DNA of 64,000 nt, taken from NCBI GenBank assembly GCA_033220425.1, contig CM065652.1, positions 1,674,001-1,738,000 of the forward strand, given 5' to 3'. Numbering within the stretch: the stretch's first letter is position 1; each line of letters starts with the position of its first letter. The position numbers and the translations under genes were made by a program. Positions 26,801-37,007 of the stretch are shown piece after piece. The notes under the pieces are model-generated. The model saw nothing but the letters and a program-made list of their open reading frames with translations, did not search any database and was not told the DNA's origin. Source of the stretch: Lepraria neglecta (taxonomy: Eukaryota; Ascomycota; Lecanoromycetes; Lecanorales; Stereocaulaceae).

Positions 26801-28992
26801 TCGTAGACGGTTTTCTATACAATAAATACTAGGAAAGCGAACGATAAAGGTTTAGTAGACTACGATATCTTTCCCTACTTATATATCTTATCGAACTTTT
26901 CGTTAATAAGGGCCCAGATATCAGGGCTAAGAGGATATACCTTGTTACCGAGTTTGGTATTAGAAGATTACCAATTTGTTATAATAGGAATAGTCAGCCA
27001 TTTAGATTCCGGGAGGTCGATTATATCTCTAGTATCTTCCTAGATTCGAGGGTGTTCCTCCGTAAGCTTCTAAATAGCGGAGATATCTTCTATTTTGCTA
27101 TAGATAGTAATACCGTTAGCAAGCTTCGTTTCTATAGTAGGATCAATATAAGTTCGTATAATTGCCGGCCTTAGGTCTAGTATCTTGGTTAATTCGGAAA
27201 CCACGGATTCTTCGCTATATATAGTCTTCGCTACTAAAGAATAATTGTCTAGGTTAATAGGGTAGGTTTCTTCCGCTTTATACTCTACTACTAAGCCTAT
27301 ATATTATCAACGACTAATAATAAGAGGCGTATTCTTTTTATTTCGAACGTTTATAAAGTCGACTCTAGAGTCGATAAAATAGGTATATATACCCGTAGTA
27401 TAAGGCTCGAAGAGGAAATCTCTGTCAGGCAATTATATATTACCTCTAACTATTATAGTAACCTGAGCTATAGACCGCGGTAGAACTTCCTGACGTCGTT
27501 CGGAGCGTACAACGCGACGAATACGGACATTATCTCTAGCGGTAGTCTAAATAGGAACCGAGACGTTATTATAGCTCCTGAAGATAACCTTATTATATAG
27601 TAGATCAATAGTAACCTATTTAGGTCCTAGGATATCTATTCCGATAAGTATATTTGCCTTCAAATTATCTATAATATAGAAATCTCAGGTAATTTTGATC
27701 GTAACCGAGTCTTCTACTTCTAATTCTCCGTCTATATAGAAGTCGAGGGTAGTCCATTCGGCTATAGTATATCTATTCGAGCCGATCTCGCGTAGCGTAA
27801 TAGGTAACTTATATACCTTCATTTCAAAGGTAGGAATTCGCCTTTTTAGAAAAGTGCGATCGATTATAGTTATTAGGCATCCTATATTAAGATATCCCGG
27901 CTTACGAGGAGTATTCGGGGATAAGGTAATTTATCTAGTAAGGTAGTGCTATAAACGGAAAGACAGGCTATTAAGAGATAACCGGGGTACTATAGATTCG
28001 ATTACCTCGCCTTTATTAATTACCTTCGTTAGTTATAATACTAGGTTAATTAATAGTACTAGTACCTCTTTAGCAGGTATAGGATTAACTAACTTCTTCG
28101 CAGAAGCCTTAGTACGGCGGCACGTTTTCGCCTTGATATATATATAAAGCAGATTGTTTAAAGGAAAATCTGCCTTATAGTAACAATATACGGAATAATA
28201 CCCTATCTTGCCAGTAGATATATAGTACGAGACTACCACGAATCCTATATCGACGTCTTCTAACTCCTTCTTTTCCTCGGGAGGGACTAATTCTTAGGCG
28301 TTATAGAAGTTCTTATTAGTACCTATATAGTAGCTATAGGGATCTTAAGGATTATAATCCGTGCCTACGTAATATCCTTCGGTAGCTCCGTCTGCTCTAT
28401 ACCCGTAGTTTTTATCCTAGGAGTTATTATAGTAGACTTCCTAACTAAAGTAGACCGGCTGTATTAGGAGTGCTGGTGGACCGTAATTCTAATTGCCGTA
28501 GCTTCGATTACTATAGCTATACTACCTCGGAGGGTAGTATAGGCGTCTACTACGGTTCCTATAGTTCTAATTCTGTCGACTCGCGGTGTAAAGGTTTTAA
28601 TTTGGCTATATATTTCCGGTAGTAATTATAAGGGGTTACTTTAGAGGAGGAAGCGCGTTTCTTAGAGGCTAGTTCTGGCCTGCGGCTTGACTAGAAGCCT
28701 ACTGAGGTAGTTATATTATCTGTATATTAGTAATATAAGCTAGCTAAGTATAAGGTACTTGAAATAGATTAGAATAAAAAGGCTGTCCTAGCTACTAATA
28801 TCTATATTACGGAGGAAATCCTCCTATTATCGGTCTATTCTACTAAAAAGGCTACTACTAATATTACTATAGACGATATAGTAATAAAGAGTACCTACCT
28901 TATCGTCCCGGCGGTAAGAATTTCTCCTTACTAGAACGTTCGTATTAATTATCCCTATCCTTTTTATATTCCCTAATTTCCTTCCGAGTATC
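23850..28992 (-). pseudogene. Gypsy3 gag end and pol, RIP-inactivated
   Basis: Read on the - strand. The 3' end of gag is near 28600, with a degraded zinc-knuckle-like stretch. A protease-to-linker region spans about 27900-27200. RT covers about 26950-26350 (KGRVVVDIRRLNKI, FLVKKEDRYKFIVVSY, active site YYVDNIVIFS). RNase H follows to about 25550. The integrase lies at about 25230-24570 (CCHH-like part, DFILVLP, SNRDPKF, and the open segment overlapping 24779-24982). A chromodomain lies at about 24150-23900 (YKIKYLLDRRERR...KYLVKWKGQGPV.NK.YS..NL). Asp-to-Asn at the RT active site and many TAG/TAA stops show that it is dead. Confidence 0.82.
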
Positions 28993-29420
28993 TATAATAG
29001 GAACCTATAGCAATGTGAAATAACGTATAGTAGTAGGGTTTGTACCAAGACTAATTCTCGAGGAGTCTATAAGAGGGGGGACGAAAACCCCCTATTAAAC
29101 AATAGGCGCACGGGACTCGTAGCGCTAACGTACACCAAGCGTACTGTAGTCGCGAGCCAACCAAGACTTTGCCAAGCCTTCCATTACAATTGCCTCCTCC
29201 TCCCAAGGGCTCGTCCTCGGGCCCTATTTCCTTAAGTATAGTATATATACTAATAGTAGACGTTTCTAGAGCGGTATATATAATTTCGTCATACGGGAAG
29301 ACTCGATAAAAACCTTTAAACCCCGGTGGGGAAACAAGGAAAAGAGTCTTCTACTACTATAGTTATACCAATAATCAGGTATTTAGCTAAGCATATCATA
29401 CGCTTCCCTAGTCGAATCGC

Positions 29421-29625
29421 GGTGCCGTTTAAGCAGGCTCACTATAGGTGCCGTTCAAGTAGGCTCACTATAGGTGCCGTTCAAGTAGGCTCACTATAGG
29501 TGCCGTTCAAGCAGGCTCACTATAGGTACCGTTTAAGCAGGCTCACTATAGGTGCCGTTCAAGCAGGCTCACTATAGGTACCGTTCAAGTAGGCTCACTA
29601 TAGGTACCGTTCAAGCAGGCTCACT
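29421..29625. repeat. 26-bp minisatellite in element A, 8 units
   Basis: Unit GGTGCCGTTCAAGYAGGCT followed by CACTATA, eight copies with C/T and G/A variants, the last unit incomplete. It lies between the Gag-like region and the 3' LTR of element A. The reverse complement of the same unit occurs 14 times in element B. Confidence 0.93.
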
Positions 29626-30158
29626 GGTTTCCATATCGTTTATTTAGACTCGCTAACTAGCTTACGAGCCGGTAGATAAGGCTTTATCCCTAGTACTATC
29701 GGTATCAGGTAGGACCCCTAGGTATTCGCTTACCAAGAGCACGCTGTAGCAGGTAGATAGACTTATCCTGGATTAACCGATCCTATATAGCCAGTATACT
29801 ACTACTACTCACTAGGAGGTACTAAAAGTACCCTAGAAGACCTTGTTTATCCTATGTCCAAGACCCGGCGTTTACTATACGAAGAATCGCTTTCAGATAT
29901 ATATACCGTTTCGTAAGACGCTATTATACTGGTAACTATATATAGAACGAGTTATTTACAACTAATAGTTCCAGTAATAGGATTAAGCTGAATACCAGCT
30001 ATATTGCAAGTGGTTTAAGCCGGTATCTCGCCTAAGCTCCCCCGGCTTTAGGGTAGAGGTTTCCTAAGCCTTATTATATAACTTAAACGGGTCTTATTAA
30101 CCGCGGTAAGTATAGATCCTAGCAGTTCAGCTTTTACCTCTACTACTAGATATTATAT

Positions 30159-31080
30159 CTATACTACGTATATACTATATACCGCGTGCGTTACGCCTAC
30201 TTCTAGAGTATCACCTCCCTCAGGAGTATCTAGCCTATATACCTTCCTGATTACCTCAAACGTAGGGGTGTGAATCCCCGCTATATTAGCCAGCTTTGCG
30301 TCTCGACGGCGTATCGGCTTATCTGCGTCTATATCTTCCAATCTATCGGCTAGATCCACTAATCCTAACCTCTTTTGCGGTATCTAACCGGTATACCTTC
30401 TTATAGCTTCCCTATAGTTGCCGCGGGCTACCGCGTAGCGCTAATATTACGTATAGAATACGATCCTTATCCGTCTTAAAATAGCGATAAGCCTATTAAA
30501 AGACGGTGTCACATTCCTCTATCCAATCGCGGTATTCCCGGATAGTCTTCCCCTGATACTCGGATAGCTTCGCCAGTCTTATAGATAGGGCCCGATCTTC
30601 TTCCTCGTCGGAGGATACGCTTCGCGTACATTTCGAGCTACGAGTATAGCTTATAGAGCCCGAACTAGATAGTAGGGTAGGAACTGTAGCTGGCGGGGGG
30701 GGGACTTCTCCCCTTTCCAGGGCCTCGATCTGAGCCAGCGTCTCCTAGAGTTCTTGCTACTTCTATAGTTCTTCTAGACAGCGTCTCGCCTGTATAGTAA
30801 CCTCTAGATCTAGAGCGGTACGCTCGAGGGTCTCGATTTGGGCTAGAATAGTATCTAATTCGTATTACTTAACGAGCTCGGTTCGGCGGTATCGAGCCTG
30901 CGCCAGGCGCTCGTCTAGAGTAGGTACTAAATCTATTACTTCCGAGGCATGGCTATCGTCCCTAGGCGGTTACGGGGGGTTTCTACTACCTTTACTAACC
31001 GCCTATTAACGTTATCTATCCCTACTACCTTCTAAGGTGCCAGACGTTTTACCTCCGTTCCGGCTACGAGTTATACGCGT
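30159..31080 (-). pseudogene. Gag-like protein of element A
   Basis: The - strand starts with a Leu/Arg/Glu-rich probable coiled coil (about 30950-30700). A Pro/Ser linker follows, then a Gag-type block (SEYQGKTIREYRDWIEE..., YRYFKTDKDRI) near 30580-30460. In another frame an open segment of 66 codons (30359-30159) carries DLADRLEDIDADKPIRRRDA. The same change of frame exists in element B, so it predates the split of the two copies or is part of the gene's expression. RIP stops interrupt the first part. Confidence 0.6.
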
Positions 31081-31334
31081 TTACCTTAGTATACTTATTC
31101 TAGATCGCTACCCTTTATAAGGAAGGAGAATTAGAATTATAATAGGAACCTGTAGCAATATAAAATAACGTATAGTAGTAGGGTTTATACTAAGACTAAT
31201 TCTTGAGGAGTCTATAAGAGGGGGGGACGAAAACCCCCTATTAAACAATAGGCGCACGGGACTCGTAGCGCTAACGTACGCCAAGTGTACTGTAGTCGCG
31301 AGCCAACCAAGACTTTGCCAAGCCTTCCATTACA

Positions 31335-32022
31335 GTATCCTTATACTATTACTCCTTCTATAACTATATTTAATACTATATTTCCTTCCTACTCTTTAGC
31401 TACTTGATAAATTCTTAGAGGGTTATATTCGTAGTCGGAGGAGGAATCGTAGCCTAGAATTCTATATCAAGGTGATTCTATGCCTATATAGCCTGTATAT
31501 GTTCTTCGGTGATCCCGGCCTGTACTATATATTTAGATACGTTCTGGACGTATACCGATAGGTCGTTTCGTTTACTCGTATCCCTCGAAGTATAGAACTA
31601 TCGGCTTAATTCTTCCAAAGCCGTAGATATCGTAATCTTGAAATAATCCTATAACCTGGCGATTTGGCGTTAGAGGCCGGTTAGTAGCTATATTATAGTA
31701 TCCTTTTCGTCCTAGGAAAGAATCTTAAGCTACTAATTTACTGCCGCCCCGCGGAAGTAACTATTTAGATTCTTTCTTACTACCTCTTCGCCTTTTATAA
31801 CAGCGAAGTCTTAGGTATAACTATAGAAAGTATAGACTTCTCGGAAGATCAATTCTCTGGGATTCGGTACAATATTACTAGTACCCTAAGACTCTAGATA
31901 ATCCGAGTGAAAGAAACCAAGTTCATAGGTATAGAAAGCTCTACTACCAGATTGATTCGATTAACCAGCTTCTCCAGGTTCTCCGGTAGGGCCTAGTAGT
32001 CCTAGGGGTCTAACTGGACCTC
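31335..32022 (-). pseudogene. Gypsy3 gag segment between elements A and B
   Basis: About 690 bp of Gypsy3 left between the two guest elements. On the - strand it reads as Gag-like text (for example VYVQNVSKYIVQAGITEEHI near 31560-31500) with RIP stops. It joins 34527-35600 upstream and 28992 downstream once the guests and their TSDs are removed. Confidence 0.55.
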
Positions 32023-32399
32023 TGTAATGGAAGGCTTGGCAAAGTCTTGGTTGGCTCGCGACTACAGTACGCTTGGCGTGCGTTAGCGCTACGAGTCCCG
32101 TGCGCCTATTATTTAATAGGGGGTTTTCGTCCCCCCCTCTTATAGACTCCTCGAGAATTAGTCTTAGTACAAACCCTACTACTATACGTTATTTTATATT
32201 ACTACAGGTTCCTATTATAATTCTAATTCTCCTTCCTTATAAAGGGTAGTAATCCGGAATAAGTATACTAAGGTAAACGTATATAACTCGCAGCCGGAAC
32301 GGAGGTAAAACATCTGGCACCTTAGAAGGTAGTAGGGATAGATAATATTAACAGGCGGTTAGTAAAGGTAGTAGAAACCCCCCGTAACCGCCTAGGGAC

Positions 32400-33199
32400 G
32401 ATGGCCATGCCTCGGAAGTAATAGATTTAGTACCTACTCTAGACGAGCGCCTGGCGCAGGCTCGACGCCGCCGAACCGAGCTCGTTAAGTAACACGAATT
32501 AGATACTATTCTAGCCCAAATCGAGACCCTCGAGCGTACCGCTCTAGATCTAGAGGTTACTATACAGGCGAGACGCCGTCTAGAAGAACTATAGAAGTAG
32601 TAAGAGCTCCAGGAGACACTGGCTCAGATCGAGGCCCTGGAAAGGGGAGAAGTCCCCCCCCCGCCAGCTACAGTTCCTACCCTACTATCTAGTTCGGGCT
32701 CTATAAGCTGTACTCGTGGCTTAAAACGTATACGAAGCGTATCCTCCGACGAGGAAGAAGATCGGGCCCTATCTATAAGACTGGCGAAGCTATCCGAGTA
32801 TCAGGGGAAGACTATCCGGGAATACCGCGATTGGATAGAGGAATACAACACCGTCTTTTAACAGGCTTATCGCTATTTTAAGACGGATAAGGATCGTATT
32901 CTATACGTAATATTAGCGCTACGCAGTAGCCCGCGGTAACTATAGGGAAGCTATAAGAAGGTACACCGGTTGGATACCGCAAAAGAGGTCAGGATTAGTA
33001 GATCTAGCCGATAGGTTAGAAGATATAGACGCAGATAAGCCGATACGCCGTCGAGACGCAAAGCTGGCTAATATAGCGGGGATTCACACCCCTACGTTTA
33101 AGGCAATCAGGAAGGTATATAGGCTAGATACTCCTAAGGGAGGTAATGCTCCAGAAGTAGGCGTAACGCACGCGGTATATAGTATACACGTAGTATAGA
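32400..33199 (+). pseudogene. Gag-like protein of element B
   Basis: Colinear with the Gag-like region of element A. It has a coiled-coil-like N-terminal part, then LAKLSEYQGKTIREYRDWIE near 32776-32835, YRYFKTDKDRILYV near 32868-32910 and YKKVHRLDTAKEV near 32952-32990. The frame then changes to LVDLADRLEDIDADKP (from about 32996), ending at TAG 33197. TAA/TAG replace Gln in the first part. It probably packaged the element's own RNA. Confidence 0.6.
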
Positions 33200-33731
33200 C
33201 GCAACATCCAGCAGTAGAGGCAAAAGCTGAACTGCTAGGATCTATACTTGCCGCGGTTAATAAGACCCGTTCAAGTTATATAATAAGGCTTAGGAAACCT
33301 CCACCCTAAAGCCGGGGGAGCTCAGGCGAGATACCGGCTTAAACCACTTGCAACGTAGCTGGTATTCAGCTTAATCCTATTACTAGAACTGTTGGTTGTA
33401 AACAACTCGTTCCACGTATAGTCACCAGTATAATGGCGTCTTACGAAACGGTATATATATCTAAAAGCGATTCTTTATATGGTAAACGCCGGGTCTTAGA
33501 CATAGGATAAACAAGGTCTTCTAGGGTACTTTTAGTACCTCCTAGTAAGTAGTAGTAGTATACTGGCTATATAGGATCGGTTGATCCAGGATAAGTCTAT
33601 CTACCTACTACAGCGTGCTCTTAGTAAGCGAATACCTAGGGGTCCTACCTGATACCGATAGTACTAGGGATAAAGCCTTATCTACCGGCTCGTAAGCCAG
33701 TCAGCGAGTCTAAATAAACGACGTAGAAACC

Positions 33732-34092
33732 AGTGAGCCTGCTTGAACGGCACCTACAGTGAGCCTGCTTGAACGGCACCTATAGTGAGCCTGCTTGAAC
33801 GGCACCTACAGTAAGCCTGCTTGAACGGCACCTACAGTGAGCCTGCTTGAACGGCACCTACAGTGAGCCTGCTTGAACGGCACCTACAGTGAGCCTGCTT
33901 GAACGGCACCTACAGTGAGCCTGCTTGAACGGCACCTACAGTAAGCCTACTTGAACGGCACCTACAGTGAGCCTGCTTGAACGGCACCTACAGTGAGCCT
34001 GCTTGAACGGCACCTACAGTGAGCCTGCTTGAACGGCACCTACAGTAAGCCTGCTTGAACGGCACCTACAGTGAGCCTACTTAAACGGCACC
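33732..34092. repeat. 26-bp minisatellite in element B, 14 units
   Basis: Fourteen head-to-tail copies of AGTGAGCCTGCTTGAACGGC followed by ACCTAC, differing only by RIP-type transitions (GTGAG/GTAAG, CTGCT/CTACT). Element A carries eight copies of the same unit in reverse orientation. Confidence 0.94.
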
Positions 34093-34526
34093 GCGATTCG
34101 ACTAGGGAAGCGCATGACATGCTCAGCTAAATACCTGATTATTAGTATAACTATAGTAGTAGAAGACTCTTTTCCTTGTTTCCCCACCGGGGTTTAAAGG
34201 TTTTTATCGAGTCTTCCCGTATGACGAAATCATATATACCGCTCTAGAAACGTCTGCTATTAGTATATATGCTATACTTAAGGAAATAGGGCCCGAGGAC
34301 GAGCCCTTGGGAGGAGGAGGCAATTGTAATAGAAGGCTTGGCAAAGTCTTGGTTAGCTCGCGACTACAGTACGCTTGGCGTGCGTTAGCGCTACGAGTCC
34401 CGTGTGCCCATTGTTTAATAGGGGGTTTTCGTCCCCCCCTCTCATAGACTCCTCGAGAATTAGTCTTAGTACAAAACCTACTACTATACGTTATTTCACA
34501 TTGCTACAGGTTCCTATTACAACCTC

Positions 34527-35894
34527 GGAACTTATATAGATTGTAACTTGCTAGAGTATTATTTACCGCTTCTGGCACCGTAGCTCGTATAGCTTAAATT
34601 ATAGCGTTATATAGTATAGTATCGACGCCAGGAGGGGCCTACGGTATCTCGCCATTTCCTTATTATTGGTTCCCTAGATTCTAAGGAGCTCTATATTACT
34701 AGGGAGTAAACGGAGGCTAACCTCCCCTCTGGTTAAAATTTCCGAAGCCTAGTCCTCCTAATAAACTACTCTGTCCGCTATTATTCCCTCCTATAGGTAT
34801 TATAGTTAATCCGTTTAGGAATAAAACCCGCCTTATAATATCGTCTATAGTATAGGTCTTACCTAGTAGAAGAAACCTCTTTAGGGCTAACGGACTAGCT
34901 AAAAGAGAACTAGATAGAGAGAGAACTAGTAAGGACTGCGAGGTTAATAAATACTAACGTACCTTTTCTCGAGCTACTCGTGAAATCTAAGGGCTTAGAA
35001 GCTCGTCTGCGTCTTCTATTTAGTCGACCTTCTAGACTTCGAAATACTTAGAGTCTCTATAAAATCTGACTCCGTTAGTAAATATAGCTAAAGCCTCCGC
35101 GAGAGACGAGGGATACTTCTAAGCAAGTAGAAATATAAAAGGAACTTCCTTCGCGTCGACTTCTAACGAGTTAACTTCCAAGGGATCGACTAAGAGAGCC
35201 CTACTATTAGAACGACTACGTCTTATATAAGGTTTACTACCCCTAAGAACGTCTATTAGCGGATTATATATATTAATAATCGAAAGAATAACTTGATAGT
35301 ATAATATATTAATATTCTTTTTGTACACGTCGATATTATTCGCTGAAAAGGCGTTCAACTAGAAAGCAAGGGAAACGGTAAGGTCTAATAGCTTCGGCTT
35401 CTCCGCTTCTAGAGTAACTCCTATCTAGCTTATAAGGAGCTTATTATTAATAACTAATTAAAGATAGTATTTTCGTATTAAAGGAAAAGCTTTATTTAAT
35501 ACAAGGTATAGAGGCGGTAATATAATCTAGTAACTCAATTCTTCGGCAGAAATTCGTACCGCGCCAAGCGTTAGGGGCGAAATCCGGATATAGAATAGCG
35601 CCCTAATAGAATTTACTACTGTACGTAAAGTATACTAACGTAGAAGGTCGCTGATATAGCTTCGTAGATAGTATAGTTCTTATAGCCTTGTAGTGTAGTT
35701 TAGACGGAAAATGGATGAGGCGTTCTCGGTTCGGTCCGAAGTGGTAACGGTAGTGGTAATAGTGCGGTAAGGTACTGGTATAGAAATAGTGCTGTTGCGG
35801 CGAATCAAATGACTCGTATAGTAGGTAGACTGGTACAGTACGAATGTACTGGCTGGTGTACGGCGGGAATGAACACACTGCCGTTGCTACCAAT
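34527..35894 (-). pseudogene. Gypsy3 gag, N-terminal region and leader
   Basis: On the - strand, 35360-34530 reads as Gag-like text, ending in an Asn/Gln/Gly/Pro-rich tail near 34790-34640. The open pieces 35119-35358 and 35603-35926 are fragments; the second is leader/LTR sequence and probably non-coding. Element B inserted at 34521/34526. Confidence 0.5.
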
Positions 35895-36047
35895 TGGTAG
35901 GGTCTTAGTAAGGATGAAATATACAACGCGCAAAGATCACAATGAACGAGTTATTGGGGTTGAATGAGTTGTTAATTCTTTCTAGCTACTAAGCGGAAGA
36001 AATACATAAGGCAAGCGCAAGCGCTTACTAATCCAGCAACCATAACA
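35895..36047 (-). repeat. Gypsy3 5' LTR
   Basis: 153 bp, direct repeat of 20631-20783 with a few transitions. Its outer flank is TSD ACCCT at 36048-36052. On the coding strand it is followed by the primer-site-like ATTGGTAGCAACGG. Confidence 0.87.
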
Positions 36048-36052
36048 ACCCT

Positions 36053-36765
36053 AGACCTTCTCTTTACTTAGTACTTCCTAGTAGACTATTTACTATTACT
36101 TTCCTTTAAAGATAATCTAGGGCTAAAGGAGTCTTCCGTCGAGCGAGATAAGCTTAAGGAGAGATATCTATTCCTGATTACCGTAATAAGTAATATATAG
36201 TTAGATAGTATATTTTAAGATAACGTATTTAACCTTCTTTAGGACTCTAAGTATAAAGCCTTTCTCGTCTATATTATATATATCCTAGTCTTCTATATTA
36301 TACTTCTACTTTATTATAATATAGAGCTCGAACTAATAAGCTATTATTGTAGGGTTACTAGCGGTATTATTCCTATTCTTATCTATAGGCGAGAGGAATT
36401 TCGTTTTCAGATCGGGATAGTAATATAAGAACTTATCGACCTAATAATATCCTAGATCTCTTATATAGCCTCTTTTCTAAAGTATTTACTAGGCTATAGA
36501 GTATAATTAAATAAGCCTTAGTGGCCACCCCTATTTACTAAGTTATATTATCTATCTTATAATAGAAGCTTCTTCTACTAGCGATAGTAATTGCCGTTCC
36601 TCGTTATATTCCTTCTTTAATTTTGCCCCTTTAATCCGATCTTATAGAGTACTCCGACTAATCTAAAAGCGACTAGCGATCTAGTAAATAGGTTCGGCTT
36701 GTAGGGTGCTAACAACTTTGTGATAAAAGTGCAGAGCTAATAGGATTCTTTGCTCCTTTGGGAGC
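36053..36765 (-). pseudogene. pogo#1 transposase, N-terminal segment
   Basis: Read on the - strand, this segment gives a helix-turn-helix of the pogo/Fot1 kind (around IASRF..SRSTL.DRIKGAK, about 36690-36630). A stretch typical of Fot1-like N-termini follows (EYNEERQLLS..EEASII). Stops are TAG/TAA replacing Gln or Trp. The frame is cut at 36052 by the 3' edge of Gypsy3 and its TSD ACCCT, and the same protein resumes at 20625. It is a dead copy. The start codon is not identifiable. Confidence 0.72.
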
Positions 36766-36917
36766 TCCGGAGGACCTGTCTAGAGGTCTTCGTTATCGGC
36801 TAGATCTGGGAGAGGGTCCAGGGGCTTATAGAGCGTTGACGTGGCTATAATAGTGGAGTTGAGTGGGTGATATAGAGCAATTCGAATAGAATTGTTTATG
36901 GTATTTGTTTACTACTA

Positions 36918-36973
36918 TGCCTAACTAGGCTTAGCGTCTGCCGGTTGTAGGGTCCTGCCGGTTGTGGGGTCAA
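36918..36973 (-). repeat. Right terminal inverted repeat of pogo#1
   Basis: Reverse complement of 895-950 with about two transition differences. It ends GGGGTCAA and is followed by TA at 36974-36975. Together the two ends define a 36,079-bp span that is one transposon plus its guests. Confidence 0.88.
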
Positions 36974-37007
36974 TACGAGTATACTGACTTTTTGCACCCC
37001 CTGTGTC

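Larger units (their letters stand above)
28993..31334 (-). mobile_element. Element A: gag-only (non-autonomous) LTR retroelement
   Basis: Direct LTRs of ~196 bp lie at 28993-29188 and 31138-31334. On the coding (-) strand they begin TGTAATGGAAGG and end CCTATTATA, presumably from CCTATTACA. The TSD is GTATC at 28988-28992 and 31335-31339. Inside there is one Gag-like coding region on the - strand and an 8-unit 26-bp minisatellite near the 3' side. No protease, RT or integrase is present, so it would depend on another element's enzymes. Element B is the same family in the opposite orientation. Confidence 0.85.
32023..34521 (+). mobile_element. Element B: gag-only (non-autonomous) LTR retroelement
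   Basis: The 197-bp LTRs (32023-32219 and 34325-34521) begin TGTAATGGAAGG / TGTAATAGAAGG and end TTCCTATTATA / TTCCTATTACA. The TSD is ACCTC at 32018-32022 and 34522-34526. A polypurine tract (GGGAGGAGGAGGCAAT) precedes the 3' LTR. It has the same layout as element A, with one Gag-like region and a 26-bp minisatellite, here 14 units. It is also the same length class (2,499 bp against 2,342 bp; the difference is mostly the six extra repeat units). Confidence 0.87.
20631..36047 (-). mobile_element. Gypsy3: Ty3/gypsy chromovirus-type LTR retrotransposon carrying two guest elements
   Basis: The 153-bp LTRs (20631-20783 and 35895-36047) have TG...CA ends after allowing for RIP. The TSD is ACCCT at 20626-20630 and 36048-36052. 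Coding direction is - strand. After the 5' LTR (35895 downward) comes ATTGGTAGCAACGG, whose TGGTAGCAACGG portion fits a tRNA primer site. Before the 3' LTR, on the - strand, is a GGCGGGGGTAAC polypurine tract. Without elements A and B (plus one TSD copy each) it is about 10.6 kb, and this still includes a 385-bp repeat at 22813-23197. It interrupts the pogo#1 transposase. Confidence 0.87.
895..36973 (-). mobile_element. pogo/Fot1-like DNA transposon (pogo#1), split by two LTR retrotransposons
   Basis: Both ends carry ~56-bp terminal inverted repeats beginning TTGACCCCACAACCGGCAGG. Each is flanked by TA (893-894 and 36974-36975), the target duplication typical of Tc1/mariner/pogo elements. Removing Gypsy1 (1007-19241) and Gypsy3 (20631-36047) with one TSD copy each leaves about 2.4 kb, a plausible pogo size. 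The transposase runs on the - strand from about 36760 through 36053, resumes at 20625, continues to about 19250 and on toward 1006. It is strongly RIP-mutated. The element itself sits in the Tc1 element's 3' part. Confidence 0.85.
1..37003 (+). mobile_element. Tc1/mariner (impala-like) transposon, 3' part, split by a 36-kb insertion
   Basis: The window opens inside this element. Its left piece (1-892) carries the transposase remnant. The remainder (36976 to about 37003) lies beyond the inserted pogo element and ends in a GCACCCCCTG-type terminus. Read in reverse this is CAGGGGGTGCAAAAAGTCAG, which resembles the CAGTGGGGTGCAA termini known for impala-like Tc1 elements. The TA dinucleotides at 893-894 and 36974-36975 mark where the pogo element entered. 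The 5' terminus is outside the window and no terminal TA duplication could be verified on the right, where the next bases are TG. Family assignment is good; the exact right end is approximate. Confidence 0.7.

Noticed and set aside
29421-34092. 26-bp arrays considered as CRISPR
   Set aside because: The units are contiguous without spacers and lie inside LTR elements of a eukaryotic genome.
28993-34521. Treating elements A and B as one large foldback transposon with 2.4-kb inverted arms
   Set aside because: Each has its own pair of direct LTRs and its own 5-bp target duplication, so they are two separate insertions.
35603-35926. 107-codon - strand frame in the Gypsy3 leader and 5' LTR
   Set aside because: Tyr/Ser/Pro-rich chance frame running from the LTR into the leader region; Gag-like text starts only further downstream.
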